From Alphaproteobacteria bacterium HGW-Alphaproteobacteria-1 (GTDB lineage Bacteria; Pseudomonadota; Alphaproteobacteria; Rhodobacterales; Rhodobacteraceae): 64,000 nucleotides of DNA. The notes under the pieces are model-generated. The model searched no databases. It worked only from the letters and a program-made list of their open reading frames with translations, and was not told the origin of the DNA. Numbering within the stretch: position 1 is the first letter of the stretch; each line of letters starts with the position of its first letter. The position numbers and the translations under genes were made by a program. Below, in pieces: positions 21,998-31,020 of this stretch. Location: NCBI GenBank assembly GCA_002842985.1, contig PHEQ01000004.1, positions 1,273-65,272 on the forward strand, written 5' to 3'.

Positions 21998-24117
21998 CGC
22001 CAGAACCTCCCCCAGCCGTCCTGAAGGGCCGGCTTTTGCAGCGGGCGAACCCGCTCGTAAAGCCGCCCGCCGACATCGAGCCGCGCCCCGCCATCGCGCA
22101 ACAGCGGGCGTATGGTCGTGCTGTAATCGGTCTTGTTCGGCTCGCCGGTGATCCACGATAGGGGAATGGTGATACGAATGCCCTTGTCGAAAGAGCCTTC
22201 GCCGAAATCGTCAAAGGACACGTCCGTGAAGGTCGCAAAAGCCCCCACCTTCCAGCCGTTGCCGAATTCGCGGTCAAGCGAGAATGTCGCGCCCCAGTCC
22301 TTGGCCAGATAGCGCCCGGCATCGACCTGCGCGTGAAACCCGCCACCCAATTGCAGGTATGCGGACACATGACCGGTGGCGACGTCATAATCCTGAAACC
22401 CGAAAAGCTGATCGAAATCGCGTTGCTTTACATAGTTTATCTCGGCCCCGAGGGCGAAGGGGCTGTCTGTGCGCTTCCACAGCAGCTCGCCGGAAATCCC
22501 GCCGAACATCCGTTCGAGATAACCGCCGGTCACGCGGCCATAGAGATTTTCACCCGGCTTGAAGTAGTAGGCCGCCGTCAGATCGGGGATCGTCGGGTCG
22601 CCCTCCTGATCGAAGCGGTTGAATTCGCTGCGCACGCGCGGCAGGACCGAGTTCGAGGGTCGGGTGGATTCGTCAAGATTGCCGACCACCCGCTTGCGCA
22701 GCGCGCCGCCGAATTCAAGCCCCGGGGCGGCCTCGAAAAGCACGCGCAACTCGGCCCCGACATCGGCGCGCAACGGGTCATCGGGATCGAAGAGGCTTGT
22801 GATCAGGTAAGGCTTGATACCCCATTCGAAACGGGGATAGCGCTCATCGAGCGGTGCGACCGGATCGGTCGGCGAGGAGAGCCTTGCGCGGGCAAAGCTC
22901 TTCCATGCGCCGTCGAGATCGTGTTCGAGCGTTTCCATGTCGGCGCGCGCGATGGCAACCGATGTGACCGGCATTCCATTGGTGACAAGAACGATGTCGA
23001 ACTGATCGATCTGCGGCGGCAATTGCCGCGAGAGCACCCGCGCGGCGCGCCCGACGGCCTGCGCGTCCTGCGGATAGGCAAGGTTCTCGATCTCGACTCG
23101 CGCGGTGTTGCCCGCCATGGAAAAGCCATGCAGCCGCAGCCCCTGCCCTTCAAGCGCCGCTGCGATCCGGGTGCCATAGCCTGCGCTTTGCTCGACGCTG
23201 CCGGCCCACGAAAGCGCAGCCACCGGGGCGGCATCCCGCAGCAGCACCGGCGGCGGGGCCGGATCCCGGCCACCGTGATTGGGCCGGTTCTTCGGGTTTA
23301 CGGCCGTCGAGAGTTGCACACCGAATTCGCTGCCATAAAGCCAGCGCGCCGAGACATCCGTCATCGGCCCGATCTTGTAGGTCGCACCGAAATTGAACTG
23401 GTTCTCCCGCTCGAAGGCCGCCGGGTCCTCTCGCGGGTGCGAATCCGAGGAATATTCCGCGGTGAACCGGAGCTTGTCGGTCGCCTGCCATTCGATCCCG
23501 CCGAAAAACGCCGCATCGCCGCGGAAGAACTGCTGCGAATCCACCTCTCCGCCGCGTCCGACATCGCGGTCCGGTCGGGTCTCGAACCGGTCGTTCAAGA
23601 TTGACAAGGGGTTCTTGAACCCGCCTGACGTTCCAAGGCGCCCCCAGCCAAGGCCACCGGTGACGCGGACACGCTCTCCAATGGTCTTGGTGGCCACTAT
23701 ATATTCGGACGAATAGATTCCGGTCCCAAGAAAATCGTTCAGCCCGACCGCCAAGGCCGGTCGCCAGGTGGTTTCGTCGGCAAAGCGGAAATGCACCGAG
23801 AAACTGCGGTCGAAATTGGTCGTGGTGCCCCCCACGACCGGAAAATCCTCAAGCCGGCTGTAGCGGAAGCTGCCCGAAAGCCGGGGCGTCATCTGAAAGG
23901 TGAGCGTGTTGCGGGTCTGACCGGCGAAGGAACTGATGCTGAATGCAAGCTCGCCATCGGGGCGGCTGTGGGCCACGGGCATGTCGATCATCCCCGGATA
24001 GCCGTAACTGTTGTAGCCGGTGTCGATTCGCGGCGATTTTTCCTCGGGAACAGCAGCGGTTGCGCAAAGCGCTCCGATCATCGCCGCCACTACACTGGTT
24101 TTTCGCGTCACACCCAT
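21994..24117 (-). CDS. YjbH family outer-membrane exopolysaccharide protein
   Basis: A 707-aa exported protein: signal peptide (about 1-23), then a long beta-rich sequence with many alternating aromatic strands typical of an outer-membrane barrel. The YjbH hallmark is GYNSYGYPGMIDMPVAHSRPDGELAFSISSF. A middle globular part (about 300-400) and a second barrel-like half follow, up to EFGNGWKVGAFATFTDVSFDDFGEGSFDKGIRITIPLSW. It probably works with YjbF and the Wza-like pore in export or modification of an exopolysaccharide. First gene of its operon, divergent from dnaK. Confidence 0.84.
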   Translation of the reverse strand: MGVTRKTSVVAAMIGALCATAAVPEEKSPRIDTGYNSYGYPGMIDMPVAHSRPDGELAFSISSFAGQTRNTLTFQMTPRLSGSFRYSRLEDFPVVGGTTTNFDRSFSVHFRFADETTWRPALAVGLNDFLGTGIYSSEYIVATKTIGERVRVTGGLGWGRLGTSGGFKNPLSILNDRFETRPDRDVGRGGEVDSQQFFRGDAAFFGGIEWQATDKLRFTAEYSSDSHPREDPAAFERENQFNFGATYKIGPMTDVSARWLYGSEFGVQLSTAVNPKNRPNHGGRDPAPPPVLLRDAAPVAALSWAGSVEQSAGYGTRIAAALEGQGLRLHGFSMAGNTARVEIENLAYPQDAQAVGRAARVLSRQLPPQIDQFDIVLVTNGMPVTSVAIARADMETLEHDLDGAWKSFARARLSSPTDPVAPLDERYPRFEWGIKPYLITSLFDPDDPLRADVGAELRVLFEAAPGLEFGGALRKRVVGNLDESTRPSNSVLPRVRSEFNRFDQEGDPTIPDLTAAYYFKPGENLYGRVTGGYLERMFGGISGELLWKRTDSPFALGAEINYVKQRDFDQLFGFQDYDVATGHVSAYLQLGGGFHAQVDAGRYLAKDWGATFSLDREFGNGWKVGAFATFTDVSFDDFGEGSFDKGIRITIPLSWITGEPNKTDYSTTIRPLLRDGGARLDVGGRLYERVRPLQKPALQDGWGRFWR

Positions 24118-24457
24118 AGGGTCGAATTACCAGAAACCTCACGAATTGGAACACGTGAAGTTGATCGAACCGGGCGTGCGATGCCGGATATGACACAACG
24201 GACACAGGCGAGCGTGGCGGGACGACAGGAAACCGGGTTGCAAGCGGGCCGGACGCGCCGTGCGAATTTGCGGGCCTGTTTCGCCAAAATTGAGCGAAAG
24301 GCGCTGCTTGCGACGCTTGCAGGGGCCAGACCCCCCGCCTATATACGCCGAGACACGCGACGGCGAGGCCATATCGCCGCCGCTTCCAAACCGGGGGCCG
24401 GATGCCGCAACGGGTCCGGACTCCGCCATATCGCCTGAAGAAGAAGGGATCGAAAAC
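24118..24457. other. 340-bp divergent intergenic region, yjbH-dnaK
   Basis: No gene is seen. The yjbH promoter should lie in the left half, which is somewhat AT-rich (24125-24165). The right half carries the heat-shock-like promoter for dnaK, leaving a leader of about 110 bases with several GC-rich inverted segments. Confidence 0.6.
24316..24345 (+). promoter_or_regulatory. Sigma-32-like heat-shock promoter of dnaKJ
   Basis: CTTGCA (24316-24321), a 16-base spacer and CCTATATA (24338-24345) match the alphaproteobacterial RpoH pattern (CTTG...CCTATAT). The promoter lies about 113 bases before the dnaK ATG. No CIRCE inverted repeat is present, so control is probably by RpoH alone. Confidence 0.6.
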
Positions 24458-26371
24458 ATGGCCAAAGTCATAGGTATTGACCTCGGAACCACCAATAGCT
24501 GCATCGCCATCATGGATGGTAGCCAGGCACGCGTGATCGAAAATTCCGAAGGGGCGCGCACCACCCCCTCGATCGTCGCCTTCACCGAGAGCGAGCGGCT
24601 CGTCGGCCAGCCCGCCAAGCGGCAGGCCGTAACCAACCCCGAAAACACCATCTTCGGTGTCAAGCGCCTGATCGGTCGGCGTGCGGACGACGCCGATCTT
24701 GCCAAAGACAAGAAGAACATGCCGTTCAAGGTGGTCGATGGCGGCAATGGCGATGCCTGGGTCGAGGCGCGCGGTGAGAAGTATTCGCCCTCCCAGATTT
24801 CCGCCTTCATCCTTGGCAAGATGAAGGAAACCGCCGAAAGTTATCTTGGCGAAGAGGTGACGCAGGCCGTCATCACCGTGCCTGCCTATTTCAACGACGC
24901 CCAGCGTCAGGCCACCAAGGACGCGGGCAAGATAGCGGGCCTCGAAGTGCTGCGCATCATCAACGAGCCGACGGCCGCCGCGCTGGCCTATGGTCTCGAC
25001 AAGAAGAATACGCACACCATAGCGGTCTATGACCTGGGCGGCGGCACCTTCGACGTGACCATTCTTGAAATCGACGATGGCCTTTTCGAGGTGAAATCCA
25101 CCAACGGGGATACCTTCCTCGGCGGTGAGGATTTCGACATGCGGATCGTCAATTACCTTGCCGACGAGTTCAAGAAAGAGCACGGGGTCGACCTGACCAA
25201 GGACAAGATGGCGCTGCAACGGCTGAAGGAAGCGGCCGAGAAGGCCAAGATCGAACTGTCGAGCGCCAGCCAGACCGAGATCAACCAGCCGTTCATCTCG
25301 ATGGGATCCAACGGTCAGCCGCTGCACATGGTGGTCAAGCTGACCCGCGCCAAGCTCGAAAGCCTGGTGGGCGATCTGATTTCCGGCTCGCTCAAGCCGT
25401 GCAAGGCAGCGTTGAAGGATGCAGGCCTGACCGCCAGCGATATTGACGAGGTGGTTCTGGTCGGCGGCATGACCCGGATGCCGAAAGTGGTCGAGGAAGT
25501 GACCAAGTTCTTTGGCAAGGAGCCGCACAAGGGCGTCAACCCCGACGAGGTTGTGGCCATGGGTGCCGCCATTCAGGCCGGTGTGCTTCAGGGTGATGTC
25601 AAGGACGTGGTGCTGCTCGACGTGACGCCGCTCTCGCTCGGGATCGAAACCCTGGGTGGGGTGTTCACGCGCCTCATTGACCGCAACACCACGATCCCCA
25701 CCAACAAGAGCCAGATCTTCTCGACCGCCGAGGACAACCAGAGCGCCGTGACGATCCGCGTCTTCCAGGGGGAGCGTGAGATGGCCGCCGATAACAAGAT
25801 GCTCGGCCAGTTCAACCTTGAAAACATCCCGCCCGCCCCGCGCGGCATGCCCCAGATCGAGGTGAGCTTCGACATCGACGCCAATGGCATTGTCTCGGTC
25901 TCGGCCAAGGACAAGGGCACCAACAAGGAACAGAAGATCACCATCCAGGCCTCGGGCGGCCTTTCGGATGAGGATATCGAGCGCATGGTGCGCGAGGCCG
26001 AGGAGAACGCCGAGTCCGACAAGGCCCGGCGCGAGCTTGTCGAGGCACGCAACCAGGCAGAGAGCCTCATCAACTCGACCGAGAAATCCATCGAGGAGCA
26101 TGGCGACAAGGTTGACCCGACCACGGTCGAGGCGATCGAGCTTGCCATCGCCGCGCTCAAGGATGACCTCGAGAAAGAGGATGCCAGCGCCGACAAGATC
26201 AAGTCCGGCATCCAGAACGTCGCCGAGGCGTCGATGAAGCTGGGTGAGGCGATCTACAAGGCCGGTCAGCAGACGGACGAGGACGAGATCAAGGCCACCG
26301 ATGCAGGCCCCGGCGAGGACGACATCGTCGATGCCGATTTCGAGGATCTCGGCAACGACAAGCGCCGCTGA
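24458..26371 (+). CDS. dnaK: Molecular chaperone DnaK (Hsp70)
   Basis: A 637-aa Hsp70 that folds and protects proteins in the cytoplasm with DnaJ and GrpE. The nucleotide-binding domain starts [15 protein letters not shown] and carries [16 protein letters not shown] and [13 protein letters not shown]. The substrate-binding beta domain follows the linker [20 protein letters not shown], then a helical lid and an acidic tail ([15 protein letters not shown]). Full length for the family. dnaJ follows after a 60-bp gap with a hairpin. Confidence 0.98.
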   Translation: MAKVIGIDLGTTNSCIAIMDGSQARVIENSEGARTTPSIVAFTESERLVGQPAKRQAVTNPENTIFGVKRLIGRRADDADLAKDKKNMPFKVVDGGNGDAWVEARGEKYSPSQISAFILGKMKETAESYLGEEVTQAVITVPAYFNDAQRQATKDAGKIAGLEVLRIINEPTAAALAYGLDKKNTHTIAVYDLGGGTFDVTILEIDDGLFEVKSTNGDTFLGGEDFDMRIVNYLADEFKKEHGVDLTKDKMALQRLKEAAEKAKIELSSASQTEINQPFISMGSNGQPLHMVVKLTRAKLESLVGDLISGSLKPCKAALKDAGLTASDIDEVVLVGGMTRMPKVVEEVTKFFGKEPHKGVNPDEVVAMGAAIQAGVLQGDVKDVVLLDVTPLSLGIETLGGVFTRLIDRNTTIPTNKSQIFSTAEDNQSAVTIRVFQGEREMAADNKMLGQFNLENIPPAPRGMPQIEVSFDIDANGIVSVSAKDKGTNKEQKITIQASGGLSDEDIERMVREAEENAESDKARRELVEARNQAESLINSTEKSIEEHGDKVDPTTVEAIELAIAALKDDLEKEDASADKIKSGIQNVAEASMKLGEAIYKAGQQTDEDEIKATDAGPGEDDIVDADFEDLGNDKRR

Positions 26372-26386
26372 GGCCACAGCCTGCGA

Positions 26387-26409
26387 GCCGGGGCCCACGC
26401 GGCCCCGGC
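26387..26409 (+). terminator. GC-rich hairpin between dnaK and dnaJ
   Basis: GCCGGGGCC and GGCCCCGGC form a perfect 9-bp stem with a 5-base loop. No T-run follows, so it is probably a partial attenuator or an mRNA-stabilising structure that lowers dnaJ expression relative to dnaK. Confidence 0.5.
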
Positions 26410-26431
26410 CTTCGCTTGAAGGAGTTCCCCG

Positions 26432-27580
26432 ATGGCCAAACGCGATTATTACGAGGTGCTCGGGCTGAAACGGGGTGCCTCGGCGGACGAAATCAAGAAG
26501 GCCTACCGTCAGAAGGCCAAGGACCTTCACCCCGACCGCAACAAGGACAATCCCGACACCGAACGTCTCTTCAAGGAGGCGGGCGAAGCCTATGACGTGC
26601 TCAAGGACCCCGATCGAAAGGCCGCCTATGACCGGTTCGGCCATGCCGCCTTCGAGGGGGGCATGGGCGGTGGTGGCCCGCGCCCCGGCGGCGGGCCCGG
26701 GCAGGGTGATTTCGCCTCGGCCTTTTCCGACGTGTTCGACGATCTTTTCGGCGATTTCATGGGCGGCGGGCGCGGTGGCGGGCGGCAACGCGCGGCACGC
26801 GGCGCGGATCTGCGCTATAACCTCAGCGTGACGCTGGAAGAGGCATTTTCGGGCCTGCAAAAGACCATCAAGGTCACCAGCGCCACAACCTGCGACGCCT
26901 GCGACGGGACAGGGGCCGAGGGCGGCGCACAGCCCGTGACCTGTCCGACATGTTCAGGCATGGGCAAGGTGCGCGCGCAGCAGGGTTTTTTCACCGTCGA
27001 GCGCAGCTGCCCTACCTGCGGTGGCCTTGGCCAGATCGTCAAGAACCCGTGCAAGTCCTGCCAGGGCCAGGGTCGCGTGCCGAAAGAGCGCGCGCTCAGC
27101 GTCAATATACCTGCGGGCGTGGAGACCGGCACCCGCATCCGCCTCTCGGGCGAGGGCGAGGCCGGGATGCGCGGCGGGCCGGCGGGCGATCTCTACATCT
27201 TCATCGAGGTGGCCCCGCACGAGATCTTCGAACGTGAGGAAACCAGCCTTTATTGCCGCGTGCCGGTCTCGGTGACCAAGGCCGCGCTCGGCGGCGACAT
27301 CGAGGTGCCGACGATCGACGGCGGGCGTTCGCGCGTGACGATTCCGGCGGGGTCGCAATCCGGCCGCCAGATGCGCCTGCGCGGCAAGGGGATGCCCGCG
27401 CTGCGCGGTGGCCCTCAGGGTGACATGATGATCGAGCTTGCCGTGGAGACGCCGGTGAACCTCACCGCGCGGCAAAAGGAATTGTTGCGCGAATTCGAAG
27501 CCTTGAGCGAGGATAACAACCCCAAGAGCAACACGTTCTTTTCCTCCGTTCGCAGTTTCTGGGATTCGATGAAAAGCTGA
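26432..27580 (+). CDS. dnaJ: Molecular chaperone DnaJ (Hsp40)
   Basis: A 382-aa DnaJ of complete type I build. It has a J domain (residues 1-70, with HPD in LHPDRNKD), a Gly/Phe-rich region (about 75-115), four zinc repeats ([32 protein letters not shown]) and C-terminal substrate domains. It stimulates DnaK ATPase and delivers clients. AAGGAG lies before the ATG. Second gene of the dnaKJ unit. Confidence 0.98.
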   Translation: MAKRDYYEVLGLKRGASADEIKKAYRQKAKDLHPDRNKDNPDTERLFKEAGEAYDVLKDPDRKAAYDRFGHAAFEGGMGGGGPRPGGGPGQGDFASAFSDVFDDLFGDFMGGGRGGGRQRAARGADLRYNLSVTLEEAFSGLQKTIKVTSATTCDACDGTGAEGGAQPVTCPTCSGMGKVRAQQGFFTVERSCPTCGGLGQIVKNPCKSCQGQGRVPKERALSVNIPAGVETGTRIRLSGEGEAGMRGGPAGDLYIFIEVAPHEIFEREETSLYCRVPVSVTKAALGGDIEVPTIDGGRSRVTIPAGSQSGRQMRLRGKGMPALRGGPQGDMMIELAVETPVNLTARQKELLREFEALSEDNNPKSNTFFSSVRSFWDSMKS

Positions 27581-27590
27581 CGGGCGCGCG

Positions 27591-27605
27591 TTAACGATTT
27601 GCTAA
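27591..27605 (+). promoter_or_regulatory. CtrA-box-like site upstream of radC
   Basis: TTAACGATTTGCTAA matches TTAA-N7-TTAA with a single mismatch (CTAA). It lies 25-39 bases before the radC start. In several Rhodobacterales, competence genes including radC belong to the CtrA regulon, which makes this position suggestive. One site by eye is weak evidence. Confidence 0.35.
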
Positions 27606-27629
27606 GGCCCCGGATGCGATAACCGGGGC

Positions 27630-28382
27630 ATGAGCACACCGCGCGCCTTTCACGATCTGTCATTGCCGCTCTTCTCGGCGTCCCCTGCCGGGCCGGAACA
27701 GGAACGGCTGCCGTCCTATATCCGCGATCACCGTAGCCGATTGCGCGCGCGGTTTCTCGGCGGGGGGGCGGCGGCGATGCCGGATTACGAGTTGCTCGAA
27801 TTGGTGCTTTTCCGCGCCCTCCCGCGCCGTGATGTGAAACCGTTGGCGCGCGCACTGCTTGACAGGTTCGGCGACTTCAGCGGCGTGATCTCCGCCCCGC
27901 CCGAGCGCCTGTCGGAGGTGGCCGGGGTCGGTCCCGCCATCGTGACCGAGTTGAAGGTGGTAGAGGCCGCCGCGCATCGTCTGGCCCAGGCGCGGGTGAT
28001 CGGACGACCGGTGATTTCCTCCTGGGACGCGCTCATCGCCTATTGCCGTGCCAGCATGGCGCATCGCGGCACCGAACAGTTCCGGGTGTTCTATCTCGAC
28101 CGCAAGAATGTGCTTATCGCCGATGAGGAACAGGCGCGCGGTACGGTGGATCATGTTCCGGTCTATCCGCGCGAGGTGGTCAAGCGCGCGCTGCTGCTTG
28201 ACGCAAGCGCCCTCATCATGGTGCACAATCACCCCTCGGGTGATCCCACACCCTCGCAGGCGGATATCTCCATGACGACCGAGGTGCGGCGCGCGGCAGA
28301 GGCACTCGGGTTGGTGCTGCATGATCACGTGGTGATCGGCAAATCCGCCGAGGTCAGCTTTCGCGCCGAGGGTTACCTGTGA
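27630..28382 (+). CDS. radC: RadC family JAB/MPN-domain protein
   Basis: A 250-aa protein with an N-terminal helix-hairpin-helix region (LSEVAGVGPAIVTELK, about 94-109) and a C-terminal JAB1/MPN-like domain. Its metal motif is HNHPSGDPTPSQAD (His 199, His 201, Asp 212). RadC proteins are linked to recombination, natural transformation and mobile-element biology, though the biochemical activity is unsettled. Single gene between dnaJ and a convergent OmpA-domain gene; only 2 bp separate the stops. Confidence 0.92.
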   Translation: MSTPRAFHDLSLPLFSASPAGPEQERLPSYIRDHRSRLRARFLGGGAAAMPDYELLELVLFRALPRRDVKPLARALLDRFGDFSGVISAPPERLSEVAGVGPAIVTELKVVEAAAHRLAQARVIGRPVISSWDALIAYCRASMAHRGTEQFRVFYLDRKNVLIADEEQARGTVDHVPVYPREVVKRALLLDASALIMVHNHPSGDPTPSQADISMTTEVRRAAEALGLVLHDHVVIGKSAEVSFRAEGYL

Positions 28383-28384
28383 TC

Positions 28385-29947
28385 TCAGCGGACCCAGACC
28401 TCGACGCGCCGGTTGACCTGCCGGCCCCAGTCCGTGTCGTCGCAGGCCATCGGCATCGCCTCGCCAAAGGCATCGACCGCAAGATCGATCCGTTCGAGCC
28501 GCGCCGTCTCTGCGGCACGGGTGACGGCCGCACGCACCGCTTCGGCCCGACGCAAGGCGATCTGGCGATTGCCCGCCGCCGGGCCCTGCCCGTCGGAAAA
28601 CCCCACGAAAACCAGCCGCCGGTTGTCATACAGCCCCAGTTCCAGCGCGGCGGCGAGTTGCTCCACGTTCGAGCGAGATTGCGCATCAAGGCGGGTCGAG
28701 CCGGTCTCGAAACGGAATGTGGTGGTCAGCCGCTTGAGCGGCGCGAGCAGGCTCACCATGCGTTGCAATTCGTCCAGCCCGATCTCCGGTCCCGCCTGCG
28801 CGATGGCATTGGCAAAGCGGTCGCCCTGCGCGTTGATCTCGATCTCCTCGGGCAATTGATCGACAAAGCCCGCGCGTCGGATCACGAGTTGCGCAGACGG
28901 GTCACGCAGATAGGCGAGAAAATCGCGGACAAGCTTGGGCATCCGGCGCGCCGGCAGGTAGAGGAACAGGGGGGCGGTGAGCGGATAGTCCTCGGTCTTG
29001 ACCGTGCGGCGATGCGCGCGCAGCGCAAAGCCACACGCGCCTATCAACGACACCTCCCAGGTCGCTCCCTGATCCGAGCGGGTGGTGAGGCCAAGCGCGA
29101 AGGGATTGGCCAGGACCGCGTCGGCCAGCGAACGGCCGTCGCGGTGCCAGGTGGTGCGGCCCGGCACGGTGCGCGCGTCCATGGCCAGAACCTGATCGAG
29201 GCTGGCCTGACCGATGCCGGTGTCGGCGGCCCAGAGATGCAGGTCGATGGGCGCATCGACCCCGCCAAGATCGGCCCAACCGGCAATCTCGCCCGATAGC
29301 ACGCCCCGCAGTTGGCGCAGGCTCAGCCCTTGCACGGGGTTCGCAGGGGCAACCACGGGGATGAGGGCGTCGAGCGCCAGTACACGCAGGCGTCCAGGCA
29401 GCGTCAGATCGCCGAGGCCCGCCTCGCGCGCACGCGCGCGCTCTTCGGGCCGGGCCTCGCGCAGGGTCATGGCAATATCGGCCTCGTTGGCCAGAAGATC
29501 GGCAAATCCTTCGGAGGAATTGGTCAGCCGGAACTGGAAATCGCCCAGCACGGTCTCGGGGGATTGCGCCGGGTGCAGGGTGAAATGCAGCAGATCGGGC
29601 CCGGCGTCATGGCGCTTGAGGTGATAGTCGTCGCGGATGGCGAAAGCTTCGAGCAGGGCCGGCATGAGCACCCGTCCGATGCTCGGCGCGCCCGACGCCA
29701 CGAGGCGCGCGACGAAGGCCTGAAGATCCGGGCAGCCCGGCCCCTCGCAGGTGACGCCCGAGCCATCGACCGTCAACTCGCCATAGGCAGTGTCCACGCG
29801 GTAGAACTCGCCGTCATAACCGAGAAGATCGCCGTCAATCTCCACCGTTCCGTCGTGCGACCGCAAAGTGACATCCTGTGCCGTGAGCGGCCCGGTCATC
29901 GCCAACAACACCACCGCAGCGAGGCTGGCCGCCCGCAGTCCCGCCAT
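28385..29947 (-). CDS. Phosphate-type substrate-binding domain fused to OmpA domain
   Basis: A 520-aa exported protein with a signal peptide (about 1-23, ending LTAQ). Residues of about 80-365 resemble a PstS-like binding protein (ADIAMTLREARPEE, LALDALIPVVAPANPVQGLSLRQLRGVLSGEIAGWADLGG, GLTTRSDQGA). Residues of about 395-520 are an OmpA C-terminal peptidoglycan-binding domain (TTTFRFETGSTRLDAQSRSNVEQLA...FVGFSDGQG...RRVEVWVR). The fusion would tether an oxyanion sensor or binder to the cell wall. The N-terminal 70 residues (VTLRSHDGTVEIDGDLLGYDGEFYRV) form an extra small domain. Confidence 0.82.
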   Translation of the reverse strand: MAGLRAASLAAVVLLAMTGPLTAQDVTLRSHDGTVEIDGDLLGYDGEFYRVDTAYGELTVDGSGVTCEGPGCPDLQAFVARLVASGAPSIGRVLMPALLEAFAIRDDYHLKRHDAGPDLLHFTLHPAQSPETVLGDFQFRLTNSSEGFADLLANEADIAMTLREARPEERARAREAGLGDLTLPGRLRVLALDALIPVVAPANPVQGLSLRQLRGVLSGEIAGWADLGGVDAPIDLHLWAADTGIGQASLDQVLAMDARTVPGRTTWHRDGRSLADAVLANPFALGLTTRSDQGATWEVSLIGACGFALRAHRRTVKTEDYPLTAPLFLYLPARRMPKLVRDFLAYLRDPSAQLVIRRAGFVDQLPEEIEINAQGDRFANAIAQAGPEIGLDELQRMVSLLAPLKRLTTTFRFETGSTRLDAQSRSNVEQLAAALELGLYDNRRLVFVGFSDGQGPAAGNRQIALRRAEAVRAAVTRAAETARLERIDLAVDAFGEAMPMACDDTDWGRQVNRRVEVWVR

Positions 29948-29971
29948 TCTCTGCCCCCTGAAACCGTACCG

Positions 29972-30925
29972 TCAATTCTGCGCGATCTTCAGGTCATCAA
30001 AGATGTTTTGCAACACGAGAAACTCACCCAGGGCTGCGCAATCGGGCATCGGCAGGACCACATCCAGCACGTTGAGCCGCCCGGTCGCCCCGAGGCTCAG
30101 GCTTTGTGCCTCAAGCTCGCGGCCGCAATTTGCGTCGGTCACTTCGGCCTCAAGCCGCACGGTTACGGAGCCTTCACGAGGGGCGTTCGCCGTCGGGAAG
30201 GAATAGATTTCGGCACGAAAGGCAGGAGAAAGCATATCAGCCCCGAGACGCACGAGCGTGCCCTCGCCATCATTCGAGGCGGCCCCGCTCCAGACATGGC
30301 CAGGGTCACCGAAATCGGCCCCATTTTCGAGCGCGTGCAGCCGCAGACTCTCGGCATCGCCGTTCCATTGCACGACGAATCGGTCATAGTCCGACAGATC
30401 AGGCACCTGCGCCGTGGCCACGGCCCCCTCTCCCCCTTCGAATGAGGCGATGAACACCGCCGCCTCGGCGAGCGCGGGCACCGTGATCCAGCCGTAGCCC
30501 TGTGCATTGGTGAGACCCGAGACCATCATGCCGGTGTGGTGCAGGGTGAAGCGCGCATTCGGCTGACACGGGGCCTCGATATCGAGACGCACCATCGCCG
30601 CGTCGAGCACCGTGGCGCTCAACGCCACCTCGCAGGTGAAACCGGGGGCATCCTCATCCATCGGCAAAGTGTCCGGCAGGGGCATGTCACGCGCCACGAC
30701 GCGCGTGGCCGGCGCGCCGGGCAGCACCTCAGGCGCGGGCAGCGATGGCAGGGCCGGCGCGGCGGTCAGCTCGATCTGCGTGATTTCCACCGGGGGTTCG
30801 ACCACGACTGTCGCCTGTTGCGGGGCTACGGTGGCCGGACGCTGCCCGGTCTGCATGAAATAAGCTGTTCCAAGCGCGCAGGCGAGTGTGCCGCCAGCCA
30901 CTATATACCGTCTGATCTGGGCCAT
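29972..30925 (-). CDS. Conserved periplasmic/membrane-anchored protein of unknown function
   Basis: A 317-aa protein with one N-terminal membrane anchor (MAQIRRYIVAGGTLACALGTAYFM), a Pro/Val/Ala-rich stalk (about 30-85) and a C-terminal beta-rich periplasmic domain with two or three Cys. I recognise no catalytic motif. It lies 24 bp from the SBP-OmpA gene and downstream of secA on the same strand, so a joint envelope role is possible. The start is uncertain: ATG 30925 has GGAGGG just upstream; ATG 30937 is an alternative. Confidence 0.65.
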   Translation of the reverse strand: MAQIRRYIVAGGTLACALGTAYFMQTGQRPATVAPQQATVVVEPPVEITQIELTAAPALPSLPAPEVLPGAPATRVVARDMPLPDTLPMDEDAPGFTCEVALSATVLDAAMVRLDIEAPCQPNARFTLHHTGMMVSGLTNAQGYGWITVPALAEAAVFIASFEGGEGAVATAQVPDLSDYDRFVVQWNGDAESLRLHALENGADFGDPGHVWSGAASNDGEGTLVRLGADMLSPAFRAEIYSFPTANAPREGSVTVRLEAEVTDANCGRELEAQSLSLGATGRLNVLDVVLPMPDCAALGEFLVLQNIFDDLKIAQN

Positions 30926-30970
30926 CATGCCCTCCATGCCTGTAAAAGGACAGCATGAGGGATAGGCGTT

Positions 30971-31020
30971 AAAAAAGGCCTGACCGTGGCACGATCACGG
31001 ACACATTCAGGCGGTCAGGC
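30971..31020 (-). terminator. Rho-independent terminator of secA
   Basis: On the minus strand GCCTGACCG (31020-31012, including the secA stop) pairs with CGGTCAGGC (30986-30978) around a 25-base loop. CTTTTTT follows directly (30977-30971). The stem of nine perfect pairs plus the T-run is a standard terminator. Confidence 0.8.

Noticed and set aside
23849..26860. Very long open frame antisense to dnaK and yjbH
   Set aside because: It runs opposite to dnaK and yjbH, both highly recognisable, and its translation is low-information GC-driven sequence. A typical shadow of codon bias.
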